Positions 54,688 through 63,531 of a stretch of 64,000 nt of DNA are shown here, piece by piece. The stretch lies in the NCBI RefSeq assembly GCF_030142075.1, contig NZ_CP126241.1:124001-188000 (forward strand), read 5' to 3'. Positions within the stretch are counted from its first letter, which is position 1. Each line of letters opens with the position of its first letter. This DNA is from Arthrobacter sp. zg-Y20. Lineage in GTDB: Bacteria; Actinomycetota; Actinomycetes; Actinomycetales; Micrococcaceae. The notes below the pieces were generated by a model. It was not told the DNA's origin. It did no database searches and worked only from the letters and a program-made list of their open reading frames with translations. The position numbers and the translations under genes are program-made.

Positions 54688-55746
54688 ATGAAGCGCAAAG
54701 CCGCGCTCACATTCGCTATGGGGACCGCTGCGCTGCTCGCCTTGAGCGGCTGTGTAGTGAACGACGCCGAACCCGCCTCCGAAGGTGAGGAGCTCGGGGG
54801 AAGCCTGACCGTGGCCTGCGGGGCCATGGAGGACTGGTGCCAGGCCATGACGGCGGCCTTCCAGGAGAAAACCGGAGTGGAAACCAGTTTTGTCCGGCTC
54901 TCCTCGGGAGAAACCGTTGCCCGTCTGGAGTCAGCCAAGGACTCCCCGGAGTTTGACGTGTGGCACGGTGGACCGGCGGACGGGTACGGCATGGCCCGGG
55001 ATGCCGGCCTGCTTGAGCAGTACAGTTCACCCAACGCAGATGCCATCCCGGAAAAATACAAGGACGCCGACGGGTACTGGACGGGTGTCTACGTAGGCGC
55101 CCTCGGGTTCTGCTCCAACCAGTCAGTCCTGGACAAGCTGGGCGTGGACGCCCCGGAATCCTGGCGGGACCTGCTGGATCCGAAGTTGAAGGGACAGGTC
55201 TCCACCGCGCATCCCTCCACTTCCGGAACGGCCTTCACGGCACTGTGGACCCAGGTCACGCTGAACGGCGGAGATGAAGACAAGGCCATGGAGTACATGC
55301 GCGGCCTGCACAACAACATCCTGCAGTACTCAAAGAGCGGCACCGCACCCGGCCAGACGGCAGGGCGCGGAGAAGTTGCCGTAGGCCTGGTGTTCTCGCA
55401 TGACTGCGTGAAGTACCAGGAGGCCGGAATGACGGATCTGGTGGTGTCCTTCCCCGAAGAAGGCACCGGTTATGAAATCGGCGGGGTGGGCGTGGTCAAG
55501 GGGAGCAAGAATCCCGCTGCTGCGAAGGCATATGTGGACTGGACCCTGACCCCCGAGGCGCAGAACCTCGGCGTCACTGTCGGTTCCTACCAGATCCCCA
55601 CCAATCCGGACTCAACGAGGGATGAGCGCATGGTCAACCTCGACGAGGTGAAGCTGGTCGATTACGACTTCGATGCCGCTTCGAAGGCCAAGAAGGAGTT
55701 GACGCAGCGCTTCGACGCCGAGATCGCTGCCCAACCGCGAGAGTAG
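54688..55746 (+). CDS. Iron-type ABC transporter substrate-binding lipoprotein
   Basis: 352-aa class II-type binding protein similar in layout to FbpA/FutA iron(III) and phosphonate binders. Signal peptide ends ALSGC with lipid Cys22. Mature part: SLTVACGAMEDWCQAMTAAF, PEFDVWHGGPADG, YTGVYVGALGF-like YWTGVYVGALGF and FSHDCVKYQ. The ligand (ferric iron, another metal, or an organophosphate) is not fixed by sequence. ATG at 54688 with AAAGGGA upstream. First transporter gene behind the two-component pair. Confidence 0.87.
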   Translation: MKRKAALTFAMGTAALLALSGCVVNDAEPASEGEELGGSLTVACGAMEDWCQAMTAAFQEKTGVETSFVRLSSGETVARLESAKDSPEFDVWHGGPADGYGMARDAGLLEQYSSPNADAIPEKYKDADGYWTGVYVGALGFCSNQSVLDKLGVDAPESWRDLLDPKLKGQVSTAHPSTSGTAFTALWTQVTLNGGDEDKAMEYMRGLHNNILQYSKSGTAPGQTAGRGEVAVGLVFSHDCVKYQEAGMTDLVVSFPEEGTGYEIGGVGVVKGSKNPAAAKAYVDWTLTPEAQNLGVTVGSYQIPTNPDSTRDERMVNLDEVKLVDYDFDAASKAKKELTQRFDAEIAAQPRE

Positions 55747-55776
55747 CCGCCTCCTGCCATGCCTTTTATCCACTAG

Positions 55777-55804
55777 GTGCACGGCCGGGACCCCGGCCGT
55801 GCAC
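55777..55804 (+). terminator. Intra-operon hairpin after the binding-protein gene
   Basis: 13-bp arms GTGCACGGCCGGG and CCCGGCCGTGCAC around a 2-nt core, 31 nt after the stop and 15 nt before the permease start. Common place for an attenuating or mRNA-stabilising stem that raises binding-protein levels relative to permease. Confidence 0.65.
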
Positions 55805-55818
55805 AGTAGGAGATTTTC

Positions 55819-57561
55819 GTGAGTCTAGAAACCTTGCAGCCGGTTGCTGTTCCCGTCCCCGCACCGGGCCGGAGCAGCAGGATCAGGGCGGCCGGCGCCC
55901 GCCTGGATCCGCTCACCAAGGTGGTCATCGCCTTGGTGGTGCTCATCCTCGCCGTGCTGATCGCCTATCCGCTGGTCCGGATCCTGGCCCAGGCCTTCAG
56001 CTCGGACGGCCGTGAAACCCTCGGCCGGATTTTCACTTCAAGCACCAACCGGACCATCCTGCTCAATACCGTGGTGCTGGGCCTGCTGGTGGGGACAGTT
56101 GGCACGGTCATCGGCTTCGCTTTCGCGTACGCCCAGGCGCGGCTGAAGTTCAAGGGCAAGAAACTCCTCCACCTGATTGCCCTGCTGCCCATTGTTTCCC
56201 CGCCGTTCGCCGTGGCAACTGCCGTCATCACCCTTTTTGGGCGCGGCGGGCTGGTCACCAACAAGCTCCTCGGCCTGGAATACAACATCTACGGGCTGAC
56301 GGGACTCACCCTGGTGCTGTCGCTGTCCTTCTTCCCGGTGGCATACATGAACCTGCTGGGAATGCTCCGCAGCCTGGATCCTTCGCTGGACGAGGCCGCG
56401 GCGAACCTGGGCGCGAGCAAATGGAAAATCTTCCGCAGCGTGACCATCCCGATGCTCGTCCCGGGCTTCGCCAGCTGCTTCCTGCTGCTGTTTGTCGAGG
56501 CCATTGCCGACCTCGCCAACCCGTTGGTGATCGGCGGCGACTTCACCGTCCTTTCCTCGCGCGCCTACATCGCGATCACGGGGGAATACGACGTCGCCGC
56601 CGGGGCAGCCTATTCGCTCGTCCTGCTGTTGCCCGGCCTCCTGGTGTTCCTGGTGCAGCGGTACTGGGCCGAACGTAAGAGCGTGGTTTCGGTCTCCGGC
56701 AAACCGTCGGGCAACATCCTGATGATCACTTCTGCGGCCGGCCGGGTCCCGCTGCTGGCCTTCGTGGGACTCGTCGCAGCCCTGATCGTGGGCATTTACC
56801 TCACCGTCTTCGTGGGTGCCTTCACCAAGATCCTGGGCATCAACAACAGCGTCACCCTGGCCAACTACCGTTATGTCCTTTCGGGCATAGGCTCGGATGC
56901 CATGTTTACCACCACCATCCTGGCGCTCATCGCCACCCCCGTGGCCGGCGTCCTGGGCATGGTGATGGCCTGGTTGATTGTCCGTAAGGTCAATCGTGGG
57001 AGGGGCGTCCTGGACTTCATCGGCATGCTCGGCTTGGCCGTGCCCGGCACTGTCCTGGGCATCGGGTACGCCGTCGCCTTCAACAAGCCCTTCATCATCG
57101 GGAACCTGCAGTTCCTGCCGGCGCTGGCTGGAGGCGCGGGAATGTTCGGCGGTGCGCTCGCGATTGTGATGGTCTACGTGATCCGCTCCATGCCCTCGGG
57201 CCAGCGCTCCGGCGTCGCCGCCCTGCAGCAGATTGATCCTGCCATCGACGAAGCGTCCACTTCCCTGGGTGCCTCGTCCCTGACGACGTTCCGCACCATA
57301 ACCCTGCCCTTGATCCGGCCTGCCCTGCTCTCCGGCCTCACCTATGCGTTCGCCCGGGCCATGACCACGCTGTCGCCGATCATTTTCATCACCACGCCCA
57401 AAACCAAGATCATGACCTCCCAGATCCTCTCGGAGGTAGACGCGGGCCGCTTTGGCAACGCCTTCGCCTACTGCACCATCCTGATTGCGATTGTCCTGAC
57501 GGTCATCGGCCTGATGAACCTCCTGATCCGCGAACCCAGGGTCAAAACCCGCTCCCGCTGA
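55819..57561 (+). CDS. Iron-type ABC transporter permease (two fused domains)
   Basis: 580-aa FbpB/ThiP-like permease with two tandem BPD domains and about 12 helices. Both EAA loops are present: LDEAAANLGASKWKIF in the first half and IDEASTSLGASSLTTF in the second. The fused form is typical of ferric-ion importers. GTG at 55819. The ATPase gene follows after 52 nt. Confidence 0.9.
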   Translation: MSLETLQPVAVPVPAPGRSSRIRAAGARLDPLTKVVIALVVLILAVLIAYPLVRILAQAFSSDGRETLGRIFTSSTNRTILLNTVVLGLLVGTVGTVIGFAFAYAQARLKFKGKKLLHLIALLPIVSPPFAVATAVITLFGRGGLVTNKLLGLEYNIYGLTGLTLVLSLSFFPVAYMNLLGMLRSLDPSLDEAAANLGASKWKIFRSVTIPMLVPGFASCFLLLFVEAIADLANPLVIGGDFTVLSSRAYIAITGEYDVAAGAAYSLVLLLPGLLVFLVQRYWAERKSVVSVSGKPSGNILMITSAAGRVPLLAFVGLVAALIVGIYLTVFVGAFTKILGINNSVTLANYRYVLSGIGSDAMFTTTILALIATPVAGVLGMVMAWLIVRKVNRGRGVLDFIGMLGLAVPGTVLGIGYAVAFNKPFIIGNLQFLPALAGGAGMFGGALAIVMVYVIRSMPSGQRSGVAALQQIDPAIDEASTSLGASSLTTFRTITLPLIRPALLSGLTYAFARAMTTLSPIIFITTPKTKIMTSQILSEVDAGRFGNAFAYCTILIAIVLTVIGLMNLLIREPRVKTRSR

Positions 57562-57613
57562 CCATCAGCACCCCGCCAAAATTCCACCCTGACTACCTGA
57601 ACCTGAGGACAGC

Positions 57614-58783
57614 ATGGCACGCACAACACTTGATGACCGGCCCACCGCACGCACCGGACCGGCGGAAACGGGCGAGCTTCGCCTACACAACCTGGTCAAG
57701 ACCTTCGCCGGCCCGGATGCCGCCCCCGCTGTAGACGGCATTGACCTGGTGATCCGCCCTGGAGAGTTCATCACCCTCCTCGGCCCGTCGGGCTGCGGCA
57801 AAACCACAACGCTGCGGATGATCGCCGGTTTCGAGCAGCCCACCACCGGGCAGCTGACCCTCGACGGCGAGGACATGGTCAACCTGACTCCGGATAAGCG
57901 GCCCATGTCGATGGTCTTCCAGTCCTACGCGCTCTTTCCCCACATGAGCGTTTTCGACAACGTCGCCTACGGGCTGCGGTTGAAGAAAACACCGGCCAAA
58001 ACCCTTGAGCAAGAGGTCAACTTCGCCCTCGCCTCCATGAGCCTCTCCCCGTACGCGGATCGTGCTCCGAACCAGCTTTCCGGCGGTCAGCAGCAGCGTG
58101 TGGCCCTGGCACGGGCCATGGTGATGAAGCCCAAGGTGCTGCTCTTCGACGAACCGCTGTCCAACCTCGATGCCAAGCTGCGCGTCCAGATGCGCACTGA
58201 GATCCGCAGCCTCCAGCACAAGCTCGGCATCACGAGCGTCTACGTGACGCATGACCAGGATGAAGCCATGACGCTCTCGGACCGGATCGTCGTAATGCGG
58301 CAGGGGCGGATCGAACAGGTTGCCGCTCCCACCGAGGTGTACCGGCGCCCCGCCTCGGTGTTTGTTGCCGACTTCATCGGTCGGGCCAATTTCATCGATA
58401 TCCAGGAACATGTTGTATCAGGGACCGCCGGGGACAAGATGGCGAAGGTGACGGTCCTGGGCAGCGAGTACTTGGTGCCCGCGCACGATGCCGTCACCGA
58501 CAACTCCGCCGCAACCCTGCTGGTCCGGCCTGAATCGGTGGCGGTGACCAAGATCGAGCCGGCGGCTTCCGACGTCGAGCGGCAGGTATCCGGGCGGGTC
58601 GGTCGGGTGCTGAACTCTGTTTTTTACGGTTCCTGGATTGAGTATGACGTGGAGAGCGAGGCCGGAAACGTCACCTCCGTGGTCAGTGATCCTGCCCCTG
58701 AGGACCTGATGGAAGCCGGAACCTACGTGCATGTGGACATCAACCCGGACCGTTCCTGGCTGATGCTGCCAGAGCAGGGGTAG
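57614..58783 (+). CDS. ABC transporter ATP-binding protein (FbpC/PotA-like)
   Basis: 389-aa ATPase with a C-terminal TOBE domain (about 275-385). Walker A GPSGCGKTTTL, Q-loop VFQSYALFPHM, signature [12 protein letters not shown], Walker B VLLFDEPLSNLDAKLR, H-loop YVTHDQDEAM. ATG at 57614. Completes the kinase-regulator-binding protein-permease-ATPase locus. Confidence 0.94.
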   Translation: MARTTLDDRPTARTGPAETGELRLHNLVKTFAGPDAAPAVDGIDLVIRPGEFITLLGPSGCGKTTTLRMIAGFEQPTTGQLTLDGEDMVNLTPDKRPMSMVFQSYALFPHMSVFDNVAYGLRLKKTPAKTLEQEVNFALASMSLSPYADRAPNQLSGGQQQRVALARAMVMKPKVLLFDEPLSNLDAKLRVQMRTEIRSLQHKLGITSVYVTHDQDEAMTLSDRIVVMRQGRIEQVAAPTEVYRRPASVFVADFIGRANFIDIQEHVVSGTAGDKMAKVTVLGSEYLVPAHDAVTDNSAATLLVRPESVAVTKIEPAASDVERQVSGRVGRVLNSVFYGSWIEYDVESEAGNVTSVVSDPAPEDLMEAGTYVHVDINPDRSWLMLPEQG

Positions 58784-58916
58784 GCCCCGGACCTGCCGCC
58801 CCTCAACCGGCCGCGGTTATCCGCCGGGCGCACCTGATGCCGCGCGGGTACTTGTGGCTAGGATGTAGGAAGCCAGAGAGGGCGCCAGGCCCTGCCGCAC
58901 GACACTTGGAGTCAGC

Positions 58917-59935
<1,019 letters not shown>

Positions 59936-59936
<1 letters not shown>

Positions 59937-60364
59937 TGTCAGACGAATTCCGCAAGAACCTGCTCGGCCCCGACGCCACGTACCTGCCTGAGGAGACCGA
60001 CGTCGTCGCCCGCCTGGAAGCAGGCGACGAACCGGTGGACCTTGCCGCCAAGTACCCCACCTCCTCCCAGGTGTGGGCTGCACTCGCCGACGAGGCGTTC
60101 GAGGAGGGCCGGAACGTCGAGTCCTACGCCTACGCCCGGGTGGGTTACCACCGCGGACTGGACTCCCTGCGCCGTGCCGGCTGGCGCGGCATCGGCCCCA
60201 TCCCGTGGTCGCACGTCCCCAACCGCGGTTTCCTGCGCTCGCTGTACGCCCTCGGCCGCGCCGCAGCAGCCATCGGCGAGACCGAGGAAGTGGACCGGAT
60301 CCGCAAGTTCCTCGACGATTCCGATCCGCAGGCCAAGGCAGCCATTGAAGGCCAGGCCCTCTAG
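59936..60364 (+). CDS. DUF3151 family protein
   Basis: 142-aa small helical protein of the DUF3151 family, always next to fba in actinobacteria. Sequence includes LLGPDATYLPEETDVVARL, AYARVGYHRGLDSLRRAGW and VPNRGFLRSLYALGRAAA. ATG at 59936 coupled to the aldolase stop. Biochemical function unknown; a role in aldolase regulation is only a guess. An intrinsic terminator follows. Confidence 0.9.
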
Positions 60365-60377
60365 CCGTTCCTGCTGG

Positions 60378-60416
60378 AAAACCGGCGGTCCCTGAGGCAG
60401 GGGCCGCCGGTTTTTT
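60378..60416 (+). terminator. Terminator after fba-DUF3151
   Basis: AAAACCGGCGG...CCGCCGGTTTT stem with inner CCCTG/CAGGG and a short AGG loop, ending in TTTTTT (60411-60416). Confidence 0.88.
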
Positions 60417-60434
60417 GTGCCCGCCTGCCCATCC

Positions 60435-60959
60435 CTATCCGGCTTGGGGGCGGGAACGGTGCCGGCGGACAGCCGCCCGGTTGGCACAGCGGACCGAGCA
60501 ATACCGCTGCCGGCCGTTGCGGGTGACGTCCACAACCACCGCTCGGCACGGCTCCGCGGCGCACCGTCCGAGCCGGTGCATGCCGCGGGTGACCAGATGC
60601 AGGGAAGTTCCGACGCTGATGATGGCCCGCAGTACCGACGGCAGGGATTCGTCATTGTCGCGGTAGTGCAGGTGCCAGCCTTCGCCGTCGTGGTTCGTAA
60701 GCCGAGGGTAGGCCGCGGCGTCGGCCATCTGAGCGTTCAGCAGTGCCGCCCGCTGCCCCGGAGCAGGTGTGTCCACCACTGCCAGCCACTCGTCAATGAA
60801 GGTGCGGGTGCGCGCAAGATCGTCCGGGCGGGCGGGGAAGGTCATGGTCATGCCGGCCTCCAACGTCCGCTCCACCAGGGCGTCCCGGTTGCCCGGCCAG
60901 TTGTTCGCCAGCGACGCGGCCAGCAGCACGGCGTACTCGCCGTAAGGGTTGAGATGCAT
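60435..60959 (-). CDS. CGNR-type zinc finger protein
   Basis: 174-aa protein of the ABATE/CGNR family. N-terminal helical domain (1-120) and C-terminal zinc finger CAAEPCRAVVVDVTRNGRQRYC plus VRCANR, the second knuckle reading CANR instead of CGNR. These are putative transcription regulators of unknown targets. ATG at 60959; the basic tail RRHRSRPQAG ends the protein. Stands alone, divergent from the next small gene. Confidence 0.88.
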   Translation of the reverse strand: MHLNPYGEYAVLLAASLANNWPGNRDALVERTLEAGMTMTFPARPDDLARTRTFIDEWLAVVDTPAPGQRAALLNAQMADAAAYPRLTNHDGEGWHLHYRDNDESLPSVLRAIISVGTSLHLVTRGMHRLGRCAAEPCRAVVVDVTRNGRQRYCSVRCANRAAVRRHRSRPQAG

Positions 60960-60985
60960 AAGGCCATTACAGCATTGTTGAGTCC

Positions 60986-61189
60986 ATGCATATCAGTCCG
61001 GTCTCGAACCACGATCTCCAAGTAGTTGGTGTCAGCCACGAACATTCCTGGATAACGGAATCCCGCCACCAGGTATCCGCCGGCGTCCTCCTCTATGTCC
61101 GGTGTACGCAGTGCCGGGTACGGCGGGTGGATCTGCAGGCCCCGGCACAGGTTGTTCCCGCGGGCATCAGCCGGGTAGTAGGGGTGTAG
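60986..61189 (+). CDS. Putative small protein with paired cysteines
   Basis: 67-aa possible gene. It reads MHISPVSNHDLQVVGVSHEH, then SWITESRHQVSAGVLLYVRC, and TQCRVRRVDLQ with Cys-x2-Cys. The SRHxxSAGxxxYxRC pattern recalls short actinobacterial proteins with a zinc-ribbon-like end, from memory only. No strong ribosome site upstream (TTGAGTCC). It fills the otherwise empty 286 nt between the CGNR gene and the GyrI-like gene. Uncertain. Confidence 0.4.
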   Translation: MHISPVSNHDLQVVGVSHEHSWITESRHQVSAGVLLYVRCTQCRVRRVDLQAPAQVVPAGISRVVGV

Positions 61190-61244
61190 TGCACCGCCGG
61201 GGACGGTGCGTAGGCTGGACCCGACGCGAAAGGCCGGTGCGGGC

Positions 61245-61868
61245 ATGGATAAGTTCGACTTCCGGAAGTCCTACCCGGAGCTGTACTCACCCGGCCGGCG
61301 GGACTTCACCCTGGTGCAGGTTCCGCACCTGCAGTACCTGGCCGTGGATGGACACGGGAACCCGAACACCTCGCCCGAATACGCCCAGGCCCTGGATTGC
61401 CTCTATCCCGTCGCGTACGCAGTGAAGTTCCGGTCCAAGAACGAGCTGGAGCAGGACTTCACGGTGCCGCCGCTCGAAGCGCTATGGCGGGCGGCGGACA
61501 TGAGCGCGTTCACTGCCGGGGACAAGGATTCGTGGGACTGGACCGCATTGATTGCCCAGCCGGAATGGATCACCGCCGGGATGGTGGAACAGGCGGTGGC
61601 CGCGGTGGCCGCGAAAAAGGATCCGCCCGGCATCGACCGGGTGCGGCTGCTGCCCCTCGATGAAGGGCTGTCCGCGCAGATCCTTTTTGTAGGCCCCTAC
61701 GACGACGAGGCGCCGGTCCTGGCGCGGCTGCACGATGCCTGGATGCCGGAACATGATCTGGCGTTCAACGGCGATCACCACGAGGTTTACCTGAACGATC
61801 CCCGGCGCACCGCCCCGGCGAAACTGCGGACGGTGCTGCGCCAGCCGGTCCGGCCGGATTCGGGGTAA
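61245..61868 (+). CDS. GyrI-like small-molecule-binding domain protein
   Basis: 207-aa GyrI-like protein (PF06445 type). Two copies of the SRPBCC-unlike beta-alpha repeat; hallmark FTLVQVPHLQYLAVDGHGNPN at the start and a later HLAR-type AFNGDHHEVYLNDPRRTAP end. The family binds drugs or small metabolites, as in BmrR or GyrI. ATG at 61245; an in-frame codon upstream at 61206 is possible. No partner gene adjacent. Confidence 0.82.
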   Translation: MDKFDFRKSYPELYSPGRRDFTLVQVPHLQYLAVDGHGNPNTSPEYAQALDCLYPVAYAVKFRSKNELEQDFTVPPLEALWRAADMSAFTAGDKDSWDWTALIAQPEWITAGMVEQAVAAVAAKKDPPGIDRVRLLPLDEGLSAQILFVGPYDDEAPVLARLHDAWMPEHDLAFNGDHHEVYLNDPRRTAPAKLRTVLRQPVRPDSG

Positions 61869-61891
61869 TCCGCCCGGTCACCGTCCTAGGG

Positions 61892-62575
61892 TTACTGCAC
61901 GTCTACCGGTGCCAGCACGGCGTAGACCACGTAATTGTCGTCAAACTTTCCGGTTTCCGGATCGTAACCGTCGCAGGTGATCAGGCGCAGTTCAGGGCCT
62001 GCCGTGTTTCCGTAGACCTTCAGCGTTGGGAAATTGTCCTTCGCGTATTGCTCCGCTGCCTGCACCGTGAATACAGCCGTGCTGCCGTCTTCGCGGGCAA
62101 CTTCGATCCGGTCCCCGGCGGCCAGCCGGCGCAGGTCCGCGAATATTCCGGGTCCGCCGCCCTCGGCGTTGACATGGCCCAGCAACACGGCAGGGCCGAG
62201 CTCACCCGGGGTGGGGGAGTGTTCGTACCATCCTGCGGGCGACCCGGGCTCTCCCGGCGGCACTTCCAGCGCGCCCTGGGCATCGAGGCCAAGGCGGATC
62301 ACTTTCGACTGCGCGCCGATCGAGGGGATAGTCAGCGACACCGGCGTGGACTCAGGCAGCGGGGGTGCGGCGGGTTCGGCGGACGTCATGGGGGCCGCGG
62401 GCAGCGACGACACCTGTGCCGTGGCCGCCGGCGACGGAGCCAGCAGGGGAACCCCACCCTTAGGGTCCGAGTTCGCGGCGCATCCCCCGGCGAGGACCAT
62501 TGCCGGAAGCAGGACGGCAGCCGCCGCAGTTGCCCGCAGGCCCCTGCGGCGGCCGCCCCTAACGGTGCTGGTCAT
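61892..62575 (-). CDS. Class F sortase
   Basis: 227-aa sortase. N-terminal signal with lipobox-like AGGC (Cys32) that may also be a membrane anchor, a 40-residue Ala/Pro linker, then the sortase fold (about 78-227). Catalytic His134 in LLGHVN and Cys201 in LRLITCDGYD. I could not place the catalytic arginine with certainty; the usual spot reads FDDNYVVYA. Class F and E sortases are typical of actinobacteria and attach short-tail proteins to the cell wall. Minus strand, 81 nt after the Excalibur gene. Confidence 0.88.
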   Translation of the reverse strand: MTSTVRGGRRRGLRATAAAAVLLPAMVLAGGCAANSDPKGGVPLLAPSPAATAQVSSLPAAPMTSAEPAAPPLPESTPVSLTIPSIGAQSKVIRLGLDAQGALEVPPGEPGSPAGWYEHSPTPGELGPAVLLGHVNAEGGGPGIFADLRRLAAGDRIEVAREDGSTAVFTVQAAEQYAKDNFPTLKVYGNTAGPELRLITCDGYDPETGKFDDNYVVYAVLAPVDVQ

Positions 62576-62656
62576 GTCTGTCCGTCCCCAGTGCCGGATG
62601 CATGTGCCATGGGATGTCCTGTCGGTTTTCGGAGAGTCCGGTGTAAACGGTGGGTC

Positions 62657-63118
62657 TTAGTCAGCTGTACGACGGCGGCGCACCACGTAGGTTCCGCCGG
62701 CGGCCGCAGCCAGGACCAGGCCACCGCTCAGGGCAAGGATTCCGGCATTGGATTCCTCGGGCTCCTGGGTGATGCCGGTGTTGGCCCCGCCTGCCGGCAT
62801 CTGGCCGACCTGCGCATCCATCCAAGTGCCGTCCGCATCCAAATGTCCCTGTTTCATGGGTACCTGGGCCATCGGCTTGGTGGAATCCTCGCAGCCGATG
62901 CCGTCCCCGTCATTGTCCAAATGCGGACCATAGCGGGGGTGGTCGGCCGGGATGTTGTAGACGCCCTCCGCGGCTGCCTCGTCACAGTTGACATAGGGGG
63001 CTGTGGGCGGCGGCCGGTGATCGCCGCCGCCGGGGCCGTCTGCCAGCGCCGGTCCGGCGGTGAGGAGCCCGAACCCGGTGATGGCCGTAAAAGTGAGGCC
63101 TGCTGTCGTCTTTTTCAT
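62657..63118 (-). CDS. Excalibur calcium-binding domain protein with sorting-like tail
   Basis: 153-aa exported protein. Signal peptide (1-26, ending PALAD), Excalibur domain (about 42-77): YVNCDEAAAEGVYNIP with DNDGDGIGCE calcium loop. The C-terminus has MPAGGANTG (107-115), then a hydrophobic helix (about 127-146) and RRRR: a cell-wall sorting layout without LPxTG. ATG at 63118. Next on the same strand is the class F sortase, so it is a likely substrate. Confidence 0.85.
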   Translation of the reverse strand: MKKTTAGLTFTAITGFGLLTAGPALADGPGGGDHRPPPTAPYVNCDEAAAEGVYNIPADHPRYGPHLDNDGDGIGCEDSTKPMAQVPMKQGHLDADGTWMDAQVGQMPAGGANTGITQEPEESNAGILALSGGLVLAAAAGGTYVVRRRRTAD

Positions 63119-63531
63119 GCGATTCCCTGCTTTCTGAGTAAAGGAGGGCATCCAGGAGAGGATGACCCTGAAAGCGTAGGTACTCGCGTAATCGGCGCGC
63201 TTCCCCGCAGGCAGATATTGGTCCGCAGAGCCGCCAATTAGTTCGCACGGGCAAAAGTTGTCCTCCGGCAACAACCCAGGACGGGTGGGTGGGGTTGTCT
63301 GGGGCCGTCAGGCAGGTTAAAAGCTCCGGGATGGGAAAAATCGACCGGTTTGGGAAATCCCTGCGCTGCGCAGTGGCAGGAAATGCCCAAATTGGAGGGG
63401 ATTTCCCAAACTGCAGGGAATCCGCCGCCACGGTCCGTCAAGTGCCCGCCCAGGCTGTCCATAGTGCAGTTAATGCTGCCCAGGGTGGGGCCACACGGCA
63501 TTAGGTGCACTATGAACGCCGGGTGGTGGTC
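63119..63531. other. 413-nt intergenic region with two inverted repeats
   Basis: No gene seen. Inverted repeat 1: GTTTGGGAAATCCC (63348-63361) and its perfect complement (63398-63411), 36-nt spacer. Inverted repeat 2: 17-nt arms 63460-63476 and 63498-63514, 15 of 17 matching, 21-nt loop. The region 63348-63515 is less GC-rich than its surroundings. It may hold control sites of the Excalibur gene, a small RNA, or a decayed element. Confidence 0.6.

Noticed and set aside
60848-61246. Minus-strand frame covering the CGNR gene start and upstream
   Set aside because: It overlaps the CGNR gene in another frame and only its middle looks faintly protein-like; the plus-strand ORF is a better candidate.
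63289-63504. Short plus-strand frames in the 63119-63531 gap
   Set aside because: They run through inverted repeats, have no ribosome site and no sensible protein character.
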